Shown here piece by piece: positions 42,050-50,651 of a stretch of DNA of 64,000 bases. The position numbers were made by a program, and so were the translations under genes. Location: NCBI GenBank assembly GCA_964035575.1, contig OZ037873.1, positions 620,001 to 684,000 of the forward strand. The letters are read 5' to 3'. The notes beneath the pieces were generated by a model, which saw only the letters and a program-made list of their open reading frames with translations, was not told the DNA's origin and searched no databases. The number at the start of each line of letters is the position of its first letter. Positions within the stretch are counted from its first letter, which is position 1. Source of the DNA: Rhynchopus sp. YZ270_cl-10 (Eukaryota > Euglenozoa > Diplonemea > Diplonemida > Diplonemidae).

Positions 42050-42500
42050 AGTGATATCACTCCCTTGCTGCGTGCCTCTGGAGAGCCGCATGATTTCACT
42101 AGCATTTTTGCGTGTACTCTCCAGACCTGTAGCCAACAATGTGGCAGTCCGCCCATCGGTCCTTCACTGACCGCAGGGCTTGCACCAACCTAGGGCAGGG
42201 TTGGATGCAGACGTCTGCAGACGTATGCATGTAAAAACGCCACCTATTTGCAGACGTCTGCAGCCATCACCAACCTAGGGTGCCTGCGCTCCACTTCCTC
42301 CAGCGCCGCCTCTACCCCCTCGGAGGTCTTCTCCTCCGCCAGCCGAAACACCTCACCCGAGACCGCTAGCTGCTTCCCCGCCGCAGATCCCCCGCTCAGG
42401 TTCCCGGCAAGGTGCTTGGCACAAGCAGCCGAGCAAGCATCCGGGAACGCACTGTCGAGTTCGACACCAAGACCTAATGGTGTATGCGTGTGTGGAGAGT
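42050..42500 (-). mobile_element. Fragment of a Mutator-like (MULE) transposase
   Basis: Minus strand from about 42495 reads VELDSAFPDACSAACAKHLA, then GNLSGGSAAGKQLAVSGEVF, RLAEEKTSEGVEAALEEVER and RHPRLV. This matches the MULE transposase segment with FP.A...C..H...N followed by the helical part. The reading resumes beyond an insert as RLVQALRSVKDRWADCHIVG then YRSGEYTQ, the following region (W......G....Y.T). The two parts are split by an 87-bp piece flanked by a 13-bp direct repeat CACCAACCTAGGG. A stop and a frame change after YTQKC show decay. The catalytic N-terminal half is absent. Confidence 0.6.
42190..42282. repeat. Small insertion in the MULE fragment with 13-bp direct repeats
   Basis: CACCAACCTAGGG occurs on both sides of about 74 bp that carries two GCAGACGTCTGCAG palindromes at its ends. 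The size and layout suit a mini-element with target duplication, or a local tandem duplication. Confidence 0.5.
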
Positions 42501-42649
42501 AGCAGCGAGGGGTTTTCCTTTTAATCTATCAGATATGAGAAGTTCTCCATCCAGGTGATGCTGCAACGTGGTGTCCTTCTTGTCCTCTTGTCACACCCCA
42601 CCTCACAACCTCTGCAGAAAGGGGAACATCAAAACACAAACACAACACC

Positions 42650-44314
42650 ATGTCGAAGCGACACACAGACAGCACATCGGATGAGAACCCACGAGAGGGA
42701 AGAAAGCTTTCTGCAGGCGAGGTCTTGGTGGAGGCTGCCAGGAAGGGTGACACCACTGCCGTGCGGGCGGGACTTGAGAAGTTCACCTCAGACATTGCCA
42801 GCAAAACAGTTGCCTTCGATGCTGTGCACGAAGCATGCAGAGGGAACCACGATGAATGCCTCGCACTGCTTCTTCCGTATGTTGAGACAACGCAGATGAG
42901 CTTTGGGATCCTGCTGAGTGAGTGTGTCCACGCAGACCACACTGCGTGCACAGAGGTCCTCTTGCAGCATTGGAAGTCAGTCTGCAGCAACGTGGCGCAT
43001 GTCCCACTCGAGTCGAAGGGCAGCAAAGGTCAGACACCAGGTCTCTGTCCAGCCATGTGGTCGGACGCTGCAGTGTGTCAGGTGCTCATTGATGCAGGGG
43101 CAGACATCGAGACAAAGGATGTTGAGGGACATTCGCCACTGCTCTGGTCTTGCAGTTCAAGATCACTCGACTCTGTGAAGCTGTTGGTGAGAGCAGGTGC
43201 GGGAGTGCGTGTCACAAACAACGATGGCGACACGTGTCTGATGATTGCGGCATCTAATGGACACACCGAGACTGTGCGTTATCTTGTGGGTTTGCCGGAG
43301 GTGGAAGTTGATCACGCTAATGACGATGACGGCACTGCGTTGCATTGGGCAGCGCACAACAACCATGCAGATGTGGTGCAGGTGCTCATTGATGCAGGGG
43401 CAGACATTGAAGCAAAGGATGTTAAGGGATGTTCACCACTGCACTTCGTGTGCAGTTCAGGTGTTGTGAAGCTGTTGGTGAGAGCAGGTGCGGGAGTGCG
43501 CGTCACAAACAACTATGGAGACACGTGTCTGACGATTGCGGCATGTTATGGACACACCGAGACTGTGCGTTATCTTGTGGACTTGCCGGAGGTGGAAGTT
43601 GATCACACAGATGACGAAGGACGCACTGCGTTGCATTGGGCAGCGGAGAAGAACCATGCAGATGTGGTGCAGGTGCTCATTGATGCAGGGGCAGACATTG
43701 AGGCACGGTACAACATCAGTGGGTACTCGCCACTGCACTTCGCTTGCCATTCTGGATCACCTGACTCTGTGAAGCTTTTGGTGAGAGCAGGTGCGGGAGT
43801 GCGTGTCACAAACAACGAAGGACACACTTGTCTGACGATTGCGGCAGTTCGTGGACACACCGAGACTGTGTGTTATCTTGTGGGTTTGCCGGAGGTGGAA
43901 GTTGATCACGCTGTTGACGATGACGGCACTGCGTTGCATTGGGCAGTGTGCAAGAACCATGCAGATGTGGTGCAGGTGCTCATTGATGCAGGGGCAGACA
44001 TTGTGGCAAAGGATGTTGAGGGGCGTTCGCCACTGCACTTTGCTTGCATTTCAGGATCACTCAATTTTGTGAAGCTGTTGGTGAGAGCAGGTGCGGGAGT
44101 GTGTGTCGCAAACAACGATGGTGGCACGTGTCTGACAGCTGCGGCATCTCGTGGACACACCGAGACTGTGCGTTATCTTGTGGGTTTGCCGGAGGTGGAA
44201 GTTGATCACACAGATGACGAAGGACGCACTGCGTTGCATTGGGCAGCGGAGAACAATCATGCAGATGTGGTGCAGGTGCTCATTGATGCAGGGGTAGCCA
44301 CTGGTACTTTTTGA
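42650..44314 (+). CDS. Ankyrin-repeat protein (copy 2)
   Basis: 554 residues, one exon. The first 150 residues are almost identical to copy 1 at 4813. The rest is four and a part modules of about 97-99 residues, each made of three ankyrin repeats (SPLHFACxSGSLDSVKLLVR, GAGVRVTNNxGxTCLTIAA, GHTETVRYLVGLPEVEVDH, TALHWAAxNNHADVVQVLID). Modules are much closer to each other than are single repeats, so the array grew by whole-module duplication. One module lacks four residues (SSGVVKLL in place of SSGSLDSVKLL). The protein ends AGVATGTF, an abrupt switch out of the repeat at 44292; the natural last repeat (seen as a remnant after copy 1) is missing, so the 3' end is probably truncated or fused to unrelated DNA. 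Function: protein-binding scaffold, partner unknown. Confidence 0.85.
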   Translation: MSKRHTDSTSDENPREGRKLSAGEVLVEAARKGDTTAVRAGLEKFTSDIASKTVAFDAVHEACRGNHDECLALLLPYVETTQMSFGILLSECVHADHTACTEVLLQHWKSVCSNVAHVPLESKGSKGQTPGLCPAMWSDAAVCQVLIDAGADIETKDVEGHSPLLWSCSSRSLDSVKLLVRAGAGVRVTNNDGDTCLMIAASNGHTETVRYLVGLPEVEVDHANDDDGTALHWAAHNNHADVVQVLIDAGADIEAKDVKGCSPLHFVCSSGVVKLLVRAGAGVRVTNNYGDTCLTIAACYGHTETVRYLVDLPEVEVDHTDDEGRTALHWAAEKNHADVVQVLIDAGADIEARYNISGYSPLHFACHSGSPDSVKLLVRAGAGVRVTNNEGHTCLTIAAVRGHTETVCYLVGLPEVEVDHAVDDDGTALHWAVCKNHADVVQVLIDAGADIVAKDVEGRSPLHFACISGSLNFVKLLVRAGAGVCVANNDGGTCLTAAASRGHTETVRYLVGLPEVEVDHTDDEGRTALHWAAENNHADVVQVLIDAGVATGTF

Positions 44315-45010
44315 ACAGGCGAGTCTCTGGGGTTTCCCGTTTGCCTTACTGCACGGATCAGTCTTAGTTTCGTTTTGCAGCTGCCACAAAATGTTGCGAA
44401 AAAATAGCGCCAACAATGTCCTCTTGCTTGCAAAAATGTAATTGTTAGTAGAACGACTCTGCGCTGCGCGTCTTTCGTCACTGCAATGAGCAGTGTACCC
44501 ACAATGGATCCCGTGAGGTGTCATCGAGGAAGATCATGGGAAGACAGAAATGAATGTGAGGCGTGTGTATCTCAGATTAGTTTACGTAGGGTGGGCACCT
44601 GACATAGCGACCTTCAACTACCCGTCTTGAAACACGGACCAATCATGGGGATATGGGGGGAAACAAGGATTGAGCAAAATGTACTTTACTTCAAAATCCC
44701 TTTCCAGTAACTCAGGATCGGGCTGTGCTGCGTCCTCAAGGATTGGCACATCTCCCTTTCAGTGCGGCTTATGGGTTTGACACCCGAAGCCTTGCACACT
44801 TGGTAGCCTCCTAACTCAACCCCCCCCAAGAAATACCAAAAAACGTATTTTCGACAATGCCCCCCTCCCCCTCCTCCACTTCACCCACAACACTACCAGA
44901 ACCCCCCCCCTCCTTTTTTTGACCCTACAACACACGATTTAAAGGTTTTCTCTTGAGAGGGGTTGTATACCAAATCAAATTTTTCTTTTTACACCGAACC
45001 AGACACTTCA
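44315..45010. other. Intergenic, no gene seen
   Basis: About 700 nt with no coding signal. C-runs occur near 44820 and 44905. The last 70 nt are T/C-rich before the TRAIP-like gene. Pieces of the shared ankyrin downstream region are not recognised here. Confidence 0.35.
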
Positions 45011-45952
45011 ATGTCACCCTGCTTGGGGTGTTGTTCTGTGTGCCTCTCAGATTTGTTATCAGGGGATGATACTCTAGCGACGACGATGTGCGGACACGTG
45101 TACCACTACAGATGCATTTTACAGTCGATTCAATACAAAGCGCAGTGTCCGAACTGCAATGCAGGGCTTGAGGAGGAAGCGTTGCATAGGGTAGCACCTT
45201 CGTATATGGCTAATGTGTCATCTGGTGGTGGTGGTGGTGGGGAAGGGGAGATAACAGAGAATGTGCAGGAATTGAAGAGTAGATTGTCAACTTCATTATC
45301 GCAAACGGAACGGATCACTACAGAGTGCAAGGCGCTCAGGGAAAAGGCGGGGCGTGCTGAAACTGCGTATAATGTGCTTGCAAAGCAACATTCTGAGGTG
45401 TTGGCAGCACAGAAGAGTACGGAGAGGTTGAAGGCTGCGCATTGGGATGACATGAGGATTTTGCAGAAGGAATGCACCAGGCTGCGTGGTGCGCTCGAAG
45501 CATCTGGGTTTAGAGAAGAAGCAGAGACCTCCGAGTCTGCCGAGGTATCCGAGAGCATTTTGTGTGCTGCCCCAGAGGCGAAGAATCAGTACATCAAAGA
45601 TTTGCATAGGCTTCTCCATAAAGAGAAGGCAAGGACTGCAGAGGGGGGGAAGGTGGAACTCAAGCTTCGTGCAGCCAATCAGGACCTCGCAAGCAAGGTG
45701 ACGCGGTATAGGGAGAAGTTGAAGAGGAAGAGGGATGGGGAAGGTGGGGGTGGTGCTGGTGGTGGTAGTGCGGTCGCGAACATCAGTCAGCCCTTGGAAC
45801 GGCTCTCCAACCGTGTCGAGACTCATAAGCTGCGGCGTACCGGTGGCATGAAGCACGCAGAGGATCCTCCATCAGATGTCATCGCAATCTCCATGCAACC
45901 TACCCAGATGGTTAAGCGTGCGACCATGCTCGCAAGGGCGAATACCAGCTAG
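45011..45952 (+). CDS. RING finger/coiled-coil protein, TRAIP-like
   Basis: 313 residues, one exon. The N-terminal RING is CSVCLSDLLSGDDTLATTMC GHVYHYRCILQSI...CPNC (C-x2-C...C-x-H-x2-H-x2-C...C-x2-C; RING-H2). A Gly run follows, then about 170 residues of heptad-like coiled coil (NVQELKSRLSTSLSQTERIT, VELKLRAANQDLASKVTRYR), a basic Gly-rich hinge (KLKRKRDGEGGGGAGGG) and a tail. Order and length resemble TRAIP/NOPO E3 ligases, which act at stalled replisomes; the tail does not show a clear PIP box, so the family call is tentative. ATG 45011 is preferred because it starts just before the first RING cysteines; the frame is open further upstream without a better ATG. Confidence 0.75.
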   Translation: MSPCLGCCSVCLSDLLSGDDTLATTMCGHVYHYRCILQSIQYKAQCPNCNAGLEEEALHRVAPSYMANVSSGGGGGGEGEITENVQELKSRLSTSLSQTERITTECKALREKAGRAETAYNVLAKQHSEVLAAQKSTERLKAAHWDDMRILQKECTRLRGALEASGFREEAETSESAEVSESILCAAPEAKNQYIKDLHRLLHKEKARTAEGGKVELKLRAANQDLASKVTRYREKLKRKRDGEGGGGAGGGSAVANISQPLERLSNRVETHKLRRTGGMKHAEDPPSDVIAISMQPTQMVKRATMLARANTS

Positions 45953-46303
45953 GGGATGGGGGTTTTTTTTGGAAATGAGGAGAGAGTTTTCTTCAATTAA
46001 AAAAAAAAAATGTCAATTAGATTATTTCAGGTATTTTTTGCAGTGCTAACTGGGTGCTGGATTTTGACAGTGTTTTGTGTTGTTTTTTTTTCGTGAGGTT
46101 CCTCGAAACCTCAAAAAAAAGGGAAGGGGGAGGGGGGAAAATTCTAGAATGTATTTGATGCTTTCTTATAACAAAAGTTCTCCTCATATTTTTGGTTTCT
46201 TTTCCTCCTCCCATCTAGGATTTGGTGCAATCTCCGCTTTTCATTTTTACCTTGGCAACACACCAGGGTTTATCTCCCTTTATTCTTCCTTATTACACAC
46301 AAG
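45953..46303. other. Leader of the first Ubl-DUF4116 gene
   Basis: No gene. The last 150 nt (from TGTATTTGATGCTTTCT) are shared with the leader of the second copy at 50.5 kb and contain CATCTAGGATTTGG and a pyrimidine-rich CTTTATTCTTCCTTATTACA just before the ATG. The shared part marks the left edge of the tandem duplication. Confidence 0.45.
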
Positions 46304-48382
46304 ATGGAGGTGTTCATCCGTGACCCACACTGCGTGATCGAAGTGGGCATGAACGACTACGTATCGCACCTGAAGCAGAAGACGATAGAGGAGACACAGC
46401 TGCCGGTGGAGTCGTTGGTCTTGGAGGGGATGCTGCTGCGTGACGAGGAGCTCTGCTGCTGCACTGGTCTTGTGGACGGGTCTGTGCTCGACCTTGAGTT
46501 GAAGGTCGACAGAGCGTGGCTGCGCAAGGTTTGGCTGAAGGAGAGTGTGGATCTGTGCGGGGCTCCGTCTGAGCTGTGGACGGATGAGGACTTCGTGTAC
46601 TCTGTGCTTATGCGTGATGGTGATGTGAGTGACATTGCTACTTCGATCCCTCTGCTTTTTTTTGCAGACAAGGCGTTTATGCGGCCTGTTGTTGCACAGC
46701 AGCCTAGACGCCTTGAGCATATACGAGGTGCAGCACAGGATGATGTGGACCTGATTTTGGGTGCAATCCGGAGCGACCGCTGGCAGTCGTCGTACTTCGC
46801 ATACATCACCAAAAGGCTGCAGCATGATCGCAACATTATGAACACTGCTGCTGCCAAGGCAAGGTGGTCTCCTGCGTTCTTCCAGCAACTGCCTGAGGCA
46901 CTGAAAGACTGCAAAGATGTCGTTCTCTCCTTTGTGACACACGAGCCAGCCTGCATACAGCACGCTTCAGTGGCCTTACAGCACAACAGCGTCGTTGTCA
47001 TTGCAGCAGTGCGAGCGCCGCAAGTCTTGTCCTATGAATACGTGCCCAAGGAGCTTCGTTCCCACGAGGACGTCATGTCTGCTGTGTTGGAGAGAGACGC
47101 ACAACTGTACACAAAGATTGGTCGCAGGCTGAGGTACACCTTCCCGAGCCTCACGGATGCTGCCATCCGCAGCAGCAGATGGCGTTCTGCGTATTTCCGG
47201 CACATCCCTGAAACGATGCAATGCTGCAGCCGCATCGTTCTTGCTGCTGCCGCAAAGGCGGAGTGGGATGTGTCGTTCTTTCAGCTCATCCCAGAAGCTG
47301 CAAGAGGCATGCTGGACGTCGTGTTGCAGTTCGTGAAGAAGAACCCTCTGTGCTTACAGTACGCCTCGACTGCGATGCAGAACCACTGGGAGGTGGTGCG
47401 CACTCACATCGAAGCAACGCCGTCAGCCACCGGCATGGCCGAGGTGCCTCTGTCGCTTCGTTGCAACACCGAGGTCATGTCTGCTGTCATGTTGAGAGAC
47501 GCGTGCTGCCTGCGGGATGACTCCTCACACCGCGTCCGAGGACGCGCACAGGTTGTGGCTGCCGCCATGCGGAGCGAGCGGTGGGAGCCTTCCCTCCTCC
47601 CGTTCATCCGGAACACTGAGGCATTGAAGTCTGTGGTGGCGAAGGACCCATCCGCATTGCACAGCGTACATGCTCTGCACAACGACACAGCGTTCGTCGT
47701 AGTGTTGGTGTCGATGAACGCGCAGCACCTTCAGCATGTATCCAAGACGATGAAGGGAGACAAGAAGGTTGTGCTGGCTGCCATGCACAGCAAGACGTGG
47801 GATGATGCATACCTGCAGCACGTAGCAGAACCACTGCTGTCATGCATCGATGTGATGGCAGGTCCCATTAAGAGGGACGCAAGTCTCCTGCAGCACGCAT
47901 CAGACGTGATCCGCTCAAGTCGGAAGATTGTGATGTTGGCCATCGAGAGCAGGACGTGGAAGACTTCGCTGTTGCAGTATGCGTCTGACGAACTGAGGGC
48001 AGACAGGAAGCTGGTGTGGTTCGCCATGCAGAAGGACGCCACAGCAGTGCAGTACGCAGACCCCACACTGCACGACAACAAGGAGCTCATGTTGCAAAGC
48101 ATGCGTGTGTGCCCTTCTGTGGCACTGCCGTATGCGTCCTTCAGACTGCGTGCAGATGAAGACTTCATGTTTGAGTGTGTGATGGAGAGGACAAGCCACC
48201 TGCAGTATGCATCGGTGTCTCTGCGGTCGGACACAGACTTCGTGAAGCGCTTGCTGGTGCACAAACGGGATGTGCTTTTGTACGCAAGCAAGGATATCAC
48301 TGACGATGAGACGTTTGTAGAGAAGTGTGTTGCAAAGTACGGATCCCGCCTCCAGTTGCCGAGGCAACCTGACGAAGCCTAG
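46304..48382 (+). CDS. Ubiquitin-like/DUF4116-repeat protein, copy 1
   Basis: 692 residues, one exon. Residues 1-66 are ubiquitin-like (VGMNDYVSHLKQKTIEETQL, VLEGMLLRDEELCCCTGLVD). From about residue 85 to the end are DUF4116-type helical repeats of 45-50 residues with the pattern L..D.DVV..A...D...LQYAS, for example LRADRKLVWFAMQKDATAVQ and YADPTLHDNKELMLQSMR. DUF4116 arrays are found in protists and some large DNA viruses; their role is unknown. A Ubl head on such a scaffold suggests a link to ubiquitin-type signalling, which is inference. It is nearly identical to copy 2 (50652) except for a cluster of changes at about residues 108-155. The stop is followed at once by a palindromic GTGCAGCAGCCATGCTGCGT and a diverged hairpin 1 tail. 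Confidence 0.85.
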   Translation: MEVFIRDPHCVIEVGMNDYVSHLKQKTIEETQLPVESLVLEGMLLRDEELCCCTGLVDGSVLDLELKVDRAWLRKVWLKESVDLCGAPSELWTDEDFVYSVLMRDGDVSDIATSIPLLFFADKAFMRPVVAQQPRRLEHIRGAAQDDVDLILGAIRSDRWQSSYFAYITKRLQHDRNIMNTAAAKARWSPAFFQQLPEALKDCKDVVLSFVTHEPACIQHASVALQHNSVVVIAAVRAPQVLSYEYVPKELRSHEDVMSAVLERDAQLYTKIGRRLRYTFPSLTDAAIRSSRWRSAYFRHIPETMQCCSRIVLAAAAKAEWDVSFFQLIPEAARGMLDVVLQFVKKNPLCLQYASTAMQNHWEVVRTHIEATPSATGMAEVPLSLRCNTEVMSAVMLRDACCLRDDSSHRVRGRAQVVAAAMRSERWEPSLLPFIRNTEALKSVVAKDPSALHSVHALHNDTAFVVVLVSMNAQHLQHVSKTMKGDKKVVLAAMHSKTWDDAYLQHVAEPLLSCIDVMAGPIKRDASLLQHASDVIRSSRKIVMLAIESRTWKTSLLQYASDELRADRKLVWFAMQKDATAVQYADPTLHDNKELMLQSMRVCPSVALPYASFRLRADEDFMFECVMERTSHLQYASVSLRSDTDFVKRLLVHKRDVLLYASKDITDDETFVEKCVAKYGSRLQLPRQPDEA

Positions 48383-48479
48383 TGACGTGCAGCAGCCATG
48401 CTGCGTGAGCATGCGCGAAGCTTAGAATCATCTCAGAAACACACCTCTATGGTCTGCGGGGTGTGTCATTGTAGTGCGC

Positions 48480-48515
48480 TTTTTTCTTGATGAGAAAAAG
48501 AATGTATATGAAACA
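48480..48515 (+). ncRNA. Hairpin family 2
   Basis: CTTTTTTCTTGATGAGAAAA AG then AATGTATATGAAACAATTG. Stem CTTTTTTCT/AGAAAAAG; tail TATATGAAAC. In the duplicate at 52.8 kb the second half of this hairpin is deleted. Confidence 0.45.
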
Positions 48516-48711
48516 ATTGATGAGAAATTACAACTTCAAGTGATGTTTATTGTTTTCTGGCTTGACCTCGCACACAGGCAAGGCAGTCGTCTTGACCCTG
48601 ATGTGTTGCTGTGTACTTAACACTCTAACCTTTTCACAGCTGTAGGAAACCAGGTAGTTCACAACGTTTTGTTGTTGACATCTGTTTTTTTCTTTCTTTC
48701 TTTTTTTTCCC

Positions 48712-48741
48712 AACTAAGCACGAGAGGCTTAGGGTCATCTT
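48712..48741 (+). ncRNA. Hairpin family 1 (left arm shortened)
   Basis: ACTAAGC, loop ACGAGAG, GCTTAGGGTCATCTT, tail ATAAATTTTTCTTTT. The outer left arm is replaced by CCCA. The duplicate at 53011-53040 has TACTAAGT for the left arm. Confidence 0.6.
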
Positions 48742-49382
48742 ATAAATTTTTCTTTTTTTTTTTCCTTTCAACTTCTCTTTGTTTGTTTGTTTGTTGCTTT
48801 TTTTTGTTTTTATTTTTAATTGAGCAGAAGCTTCGCTAGTCCGACGAACCTTTTTCCCGAAATATGCACACAATGCTTGATATATTTTTATACACCAAGC
48901 ATTGTCAAAGAGGAAATACAATCGAAGGAAGGTGCGTTACCTGCAAATTGTTTTTCATTCAGTATTTGTCTTATCACCATGACGCACTAATGCAACGAAA
49001 AACAGAATCAATACACATTCCATTTTAAAACAAACCCCCCCTTTTTTTTTGATTTTTTTTGTGTGTTCCACCAGGCTCTCCGCTAGGATTTCCGATTTTG
49101 AAAATATTCTGTTGATGGTCCACGTTGGTGGGGTACATGCTTGCGCCGCAGGCGCACGGTACGCAACTTTTTTTTTTACCAACGCCCGATTTTGACTTTT
49201 TTGGGACGTTTGAGCACTCACCTCTCCATATCTTCTTCTCCTGAGCTTTTTTGACAGGTAGAACGGGTCTGAACCACTTAGCAGAACTTTTTTTTTTTTT
49301 CTTTTTTTCCCCATTTTCAAAAAGTTCTGTTGACAATCAACAGAACTTTAGTACCTAGCGGAGTGCCTGGTGTTCCACCTTA

Positions 49383-49464
49383 TTTTTACCCCGCGTATAG
49401 GCGCGTATAGGGCCGTATAGGACCGTCCGTACACGCCTTTACGCGCCTATACGCGGGGTAAAAA
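49383..49464. mobile_element. 82-bp MITE-like palindrome
   Basis: TTTTTACCCCGCGTATAGGC on the left and its inverse GCCTATACGCGGGGTAAAAA on the right, with further TATAGG-type repeats between. Arms about 27 bp. No copy elsewhere in the window. Confidence 0.7.
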
Positions 49465-49690
49465 TCAGATGGGTGTTCCCCCAACCAAAAAAAATGAAAA
49501 GCTTTGGCAGAATGTACTACATGTTAGGCACCGATGTTCACACAGAACATCGGTACTTAAATTATATTCTGAAACTAATTTGGGCGTGTGGCTCACGCCA
49601 AAGTAAAGCGTTTCCATTTTTTTGTACATTTTGTGTACTTCTTTTGTGGTACAAAAGTGGGGTTGTGGACCACACCACAATTTGTTTCAC

Positions 49691-49939
49691 AAGGTGACTA
49701 AGCACGAGAGGCTCAGTATCTTATAAACTTTTCTTTGTTTCTTTTTATTCTGGTGTACATGATCGAAGCCACATAAACTCCCATAAGTGGATTGTCAATG
49801 TCTACCATAGTCAAAAGTTTGTTCTTGTTAGATGTGTGTGCACGAGAGGTACATTCATCTCATTGATTTTCTTTGTTTTCTTTTTGTCTTTTTTTACTTT
49901 TTTCAAGGTCCCTAAGCACGAGAGGCTTAGGGTCATCTT
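49691..49939 (+). ncRNA. Cluster of three family 1 hairpins
   Basis: 49691-49722 (AAGGTGACTAAGC, ACGAGAG, GCTCAGTATCTT), 49831-49860 (GATGTGTGTGC, ACGAGAG, GTACATTCATC) and 49905-49939 (AAGGTCCCTAAGC, ACGAGAG, GCTTAGGGTCATCTT). The third shows a compensatory change: CCCTAAGC pairs fully with GCTTAGGG. All carry T-rich tails of the ATAAACTTTTC type. The last two recur in the duplicated unit at 53.3-53.4 kb. Confidence 0.65.
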
Positions 49940-50651
49940 ATAAACCTTTTCCTTCTTTTTATTGACTAGTCATATCCTGAACTCAAATTCTATTCTAGAC
50001 AGGTCAGTGAGAAGAACACCACCCCACAAGCAACTAAAGAACCCCACCCCACCCACCCCATTTTATTCAGAACGACACGCACTTTTTATTCACCCCCTCT
50101 CAGTTTTAGTTTCGCCGTCTGAAACACGGCAAACTGGCCCAAAAATAATCACAGTACTATCGCCCCGCAAATTCCAATGGTCTTGCCGTTTCCTTTTACA
50201 CCTTGTTGCCGCAGGGTTGATGCTTTTCATTTGCCGTGAGCTGTCGTGTGGTTGCTTACGATACTAATAATTCGTGCACCACGTATGCCTGGCGCAAATA
50301 TCAATGAAGTGCCGAACTCTGCAGTTGGACAACAGAGGAATTCTCACATTCCGCCGGAGGCCCCCAACTTGAGCTGGGTTGGGGGACCCGGGCGTGCGAA
50401 GGGCTCCTGGGCTCGACCGCGTTTCAGCGAAAAACCCCAACAACCTATAGAATCCCCTGCTCAAGGGGAAAAGGAAACAAATTCCTCTGAAATGTATTTG
50501 ATGCTTTCTCAGAACAAAGCTCTCTTCGTTTTTTGTATATTTTTCTTCTCCCCCCATTGTGTGTCCAGGATTTGGCGCATCTCCGCTTCTCATTTTTACC
50601 TTGCAACACACCAGGGTTTATCTCCCTTTATTCTTCCTTATTACACACAAG
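49940..50651. other. Duplicated flank and leader of Ubl-DUF4116 copy 2
   Basis: 49970-50250 is repeated at 53445-53730 (ACAGGTCAGTGAGAAGAACA ... TTTGCCGTGAGCTGTCG). 50260-50410 is the dispersed repeat also found inside the hAT-type element at 18.9 kb. 50480-50651 matches the leader of copy 1. No gene. Confidence 0.5.

Larger units (their letters stand above)
48383..49382. other. Intergenic part of the duplicated unit
   Basis: No gene. 48383-48960 is repeated, with small indels, at 52725-53150. It contains a diverged hairpin 1 directly after the stop (48412-48442), a family 2 hairpin at 48480-48515, and a consensus hairpin 1 core at 48712-48741. At 49140 is a GCGCCGCAGGCGCACGGTAC motif. Confidence 0.5.

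Noticed and set aside
46280-46963. Minus-strand frames opposite both DUF4116 genes
   Set aside because: They occur identically in both copies only because the coding strand is conserved; no protein features.
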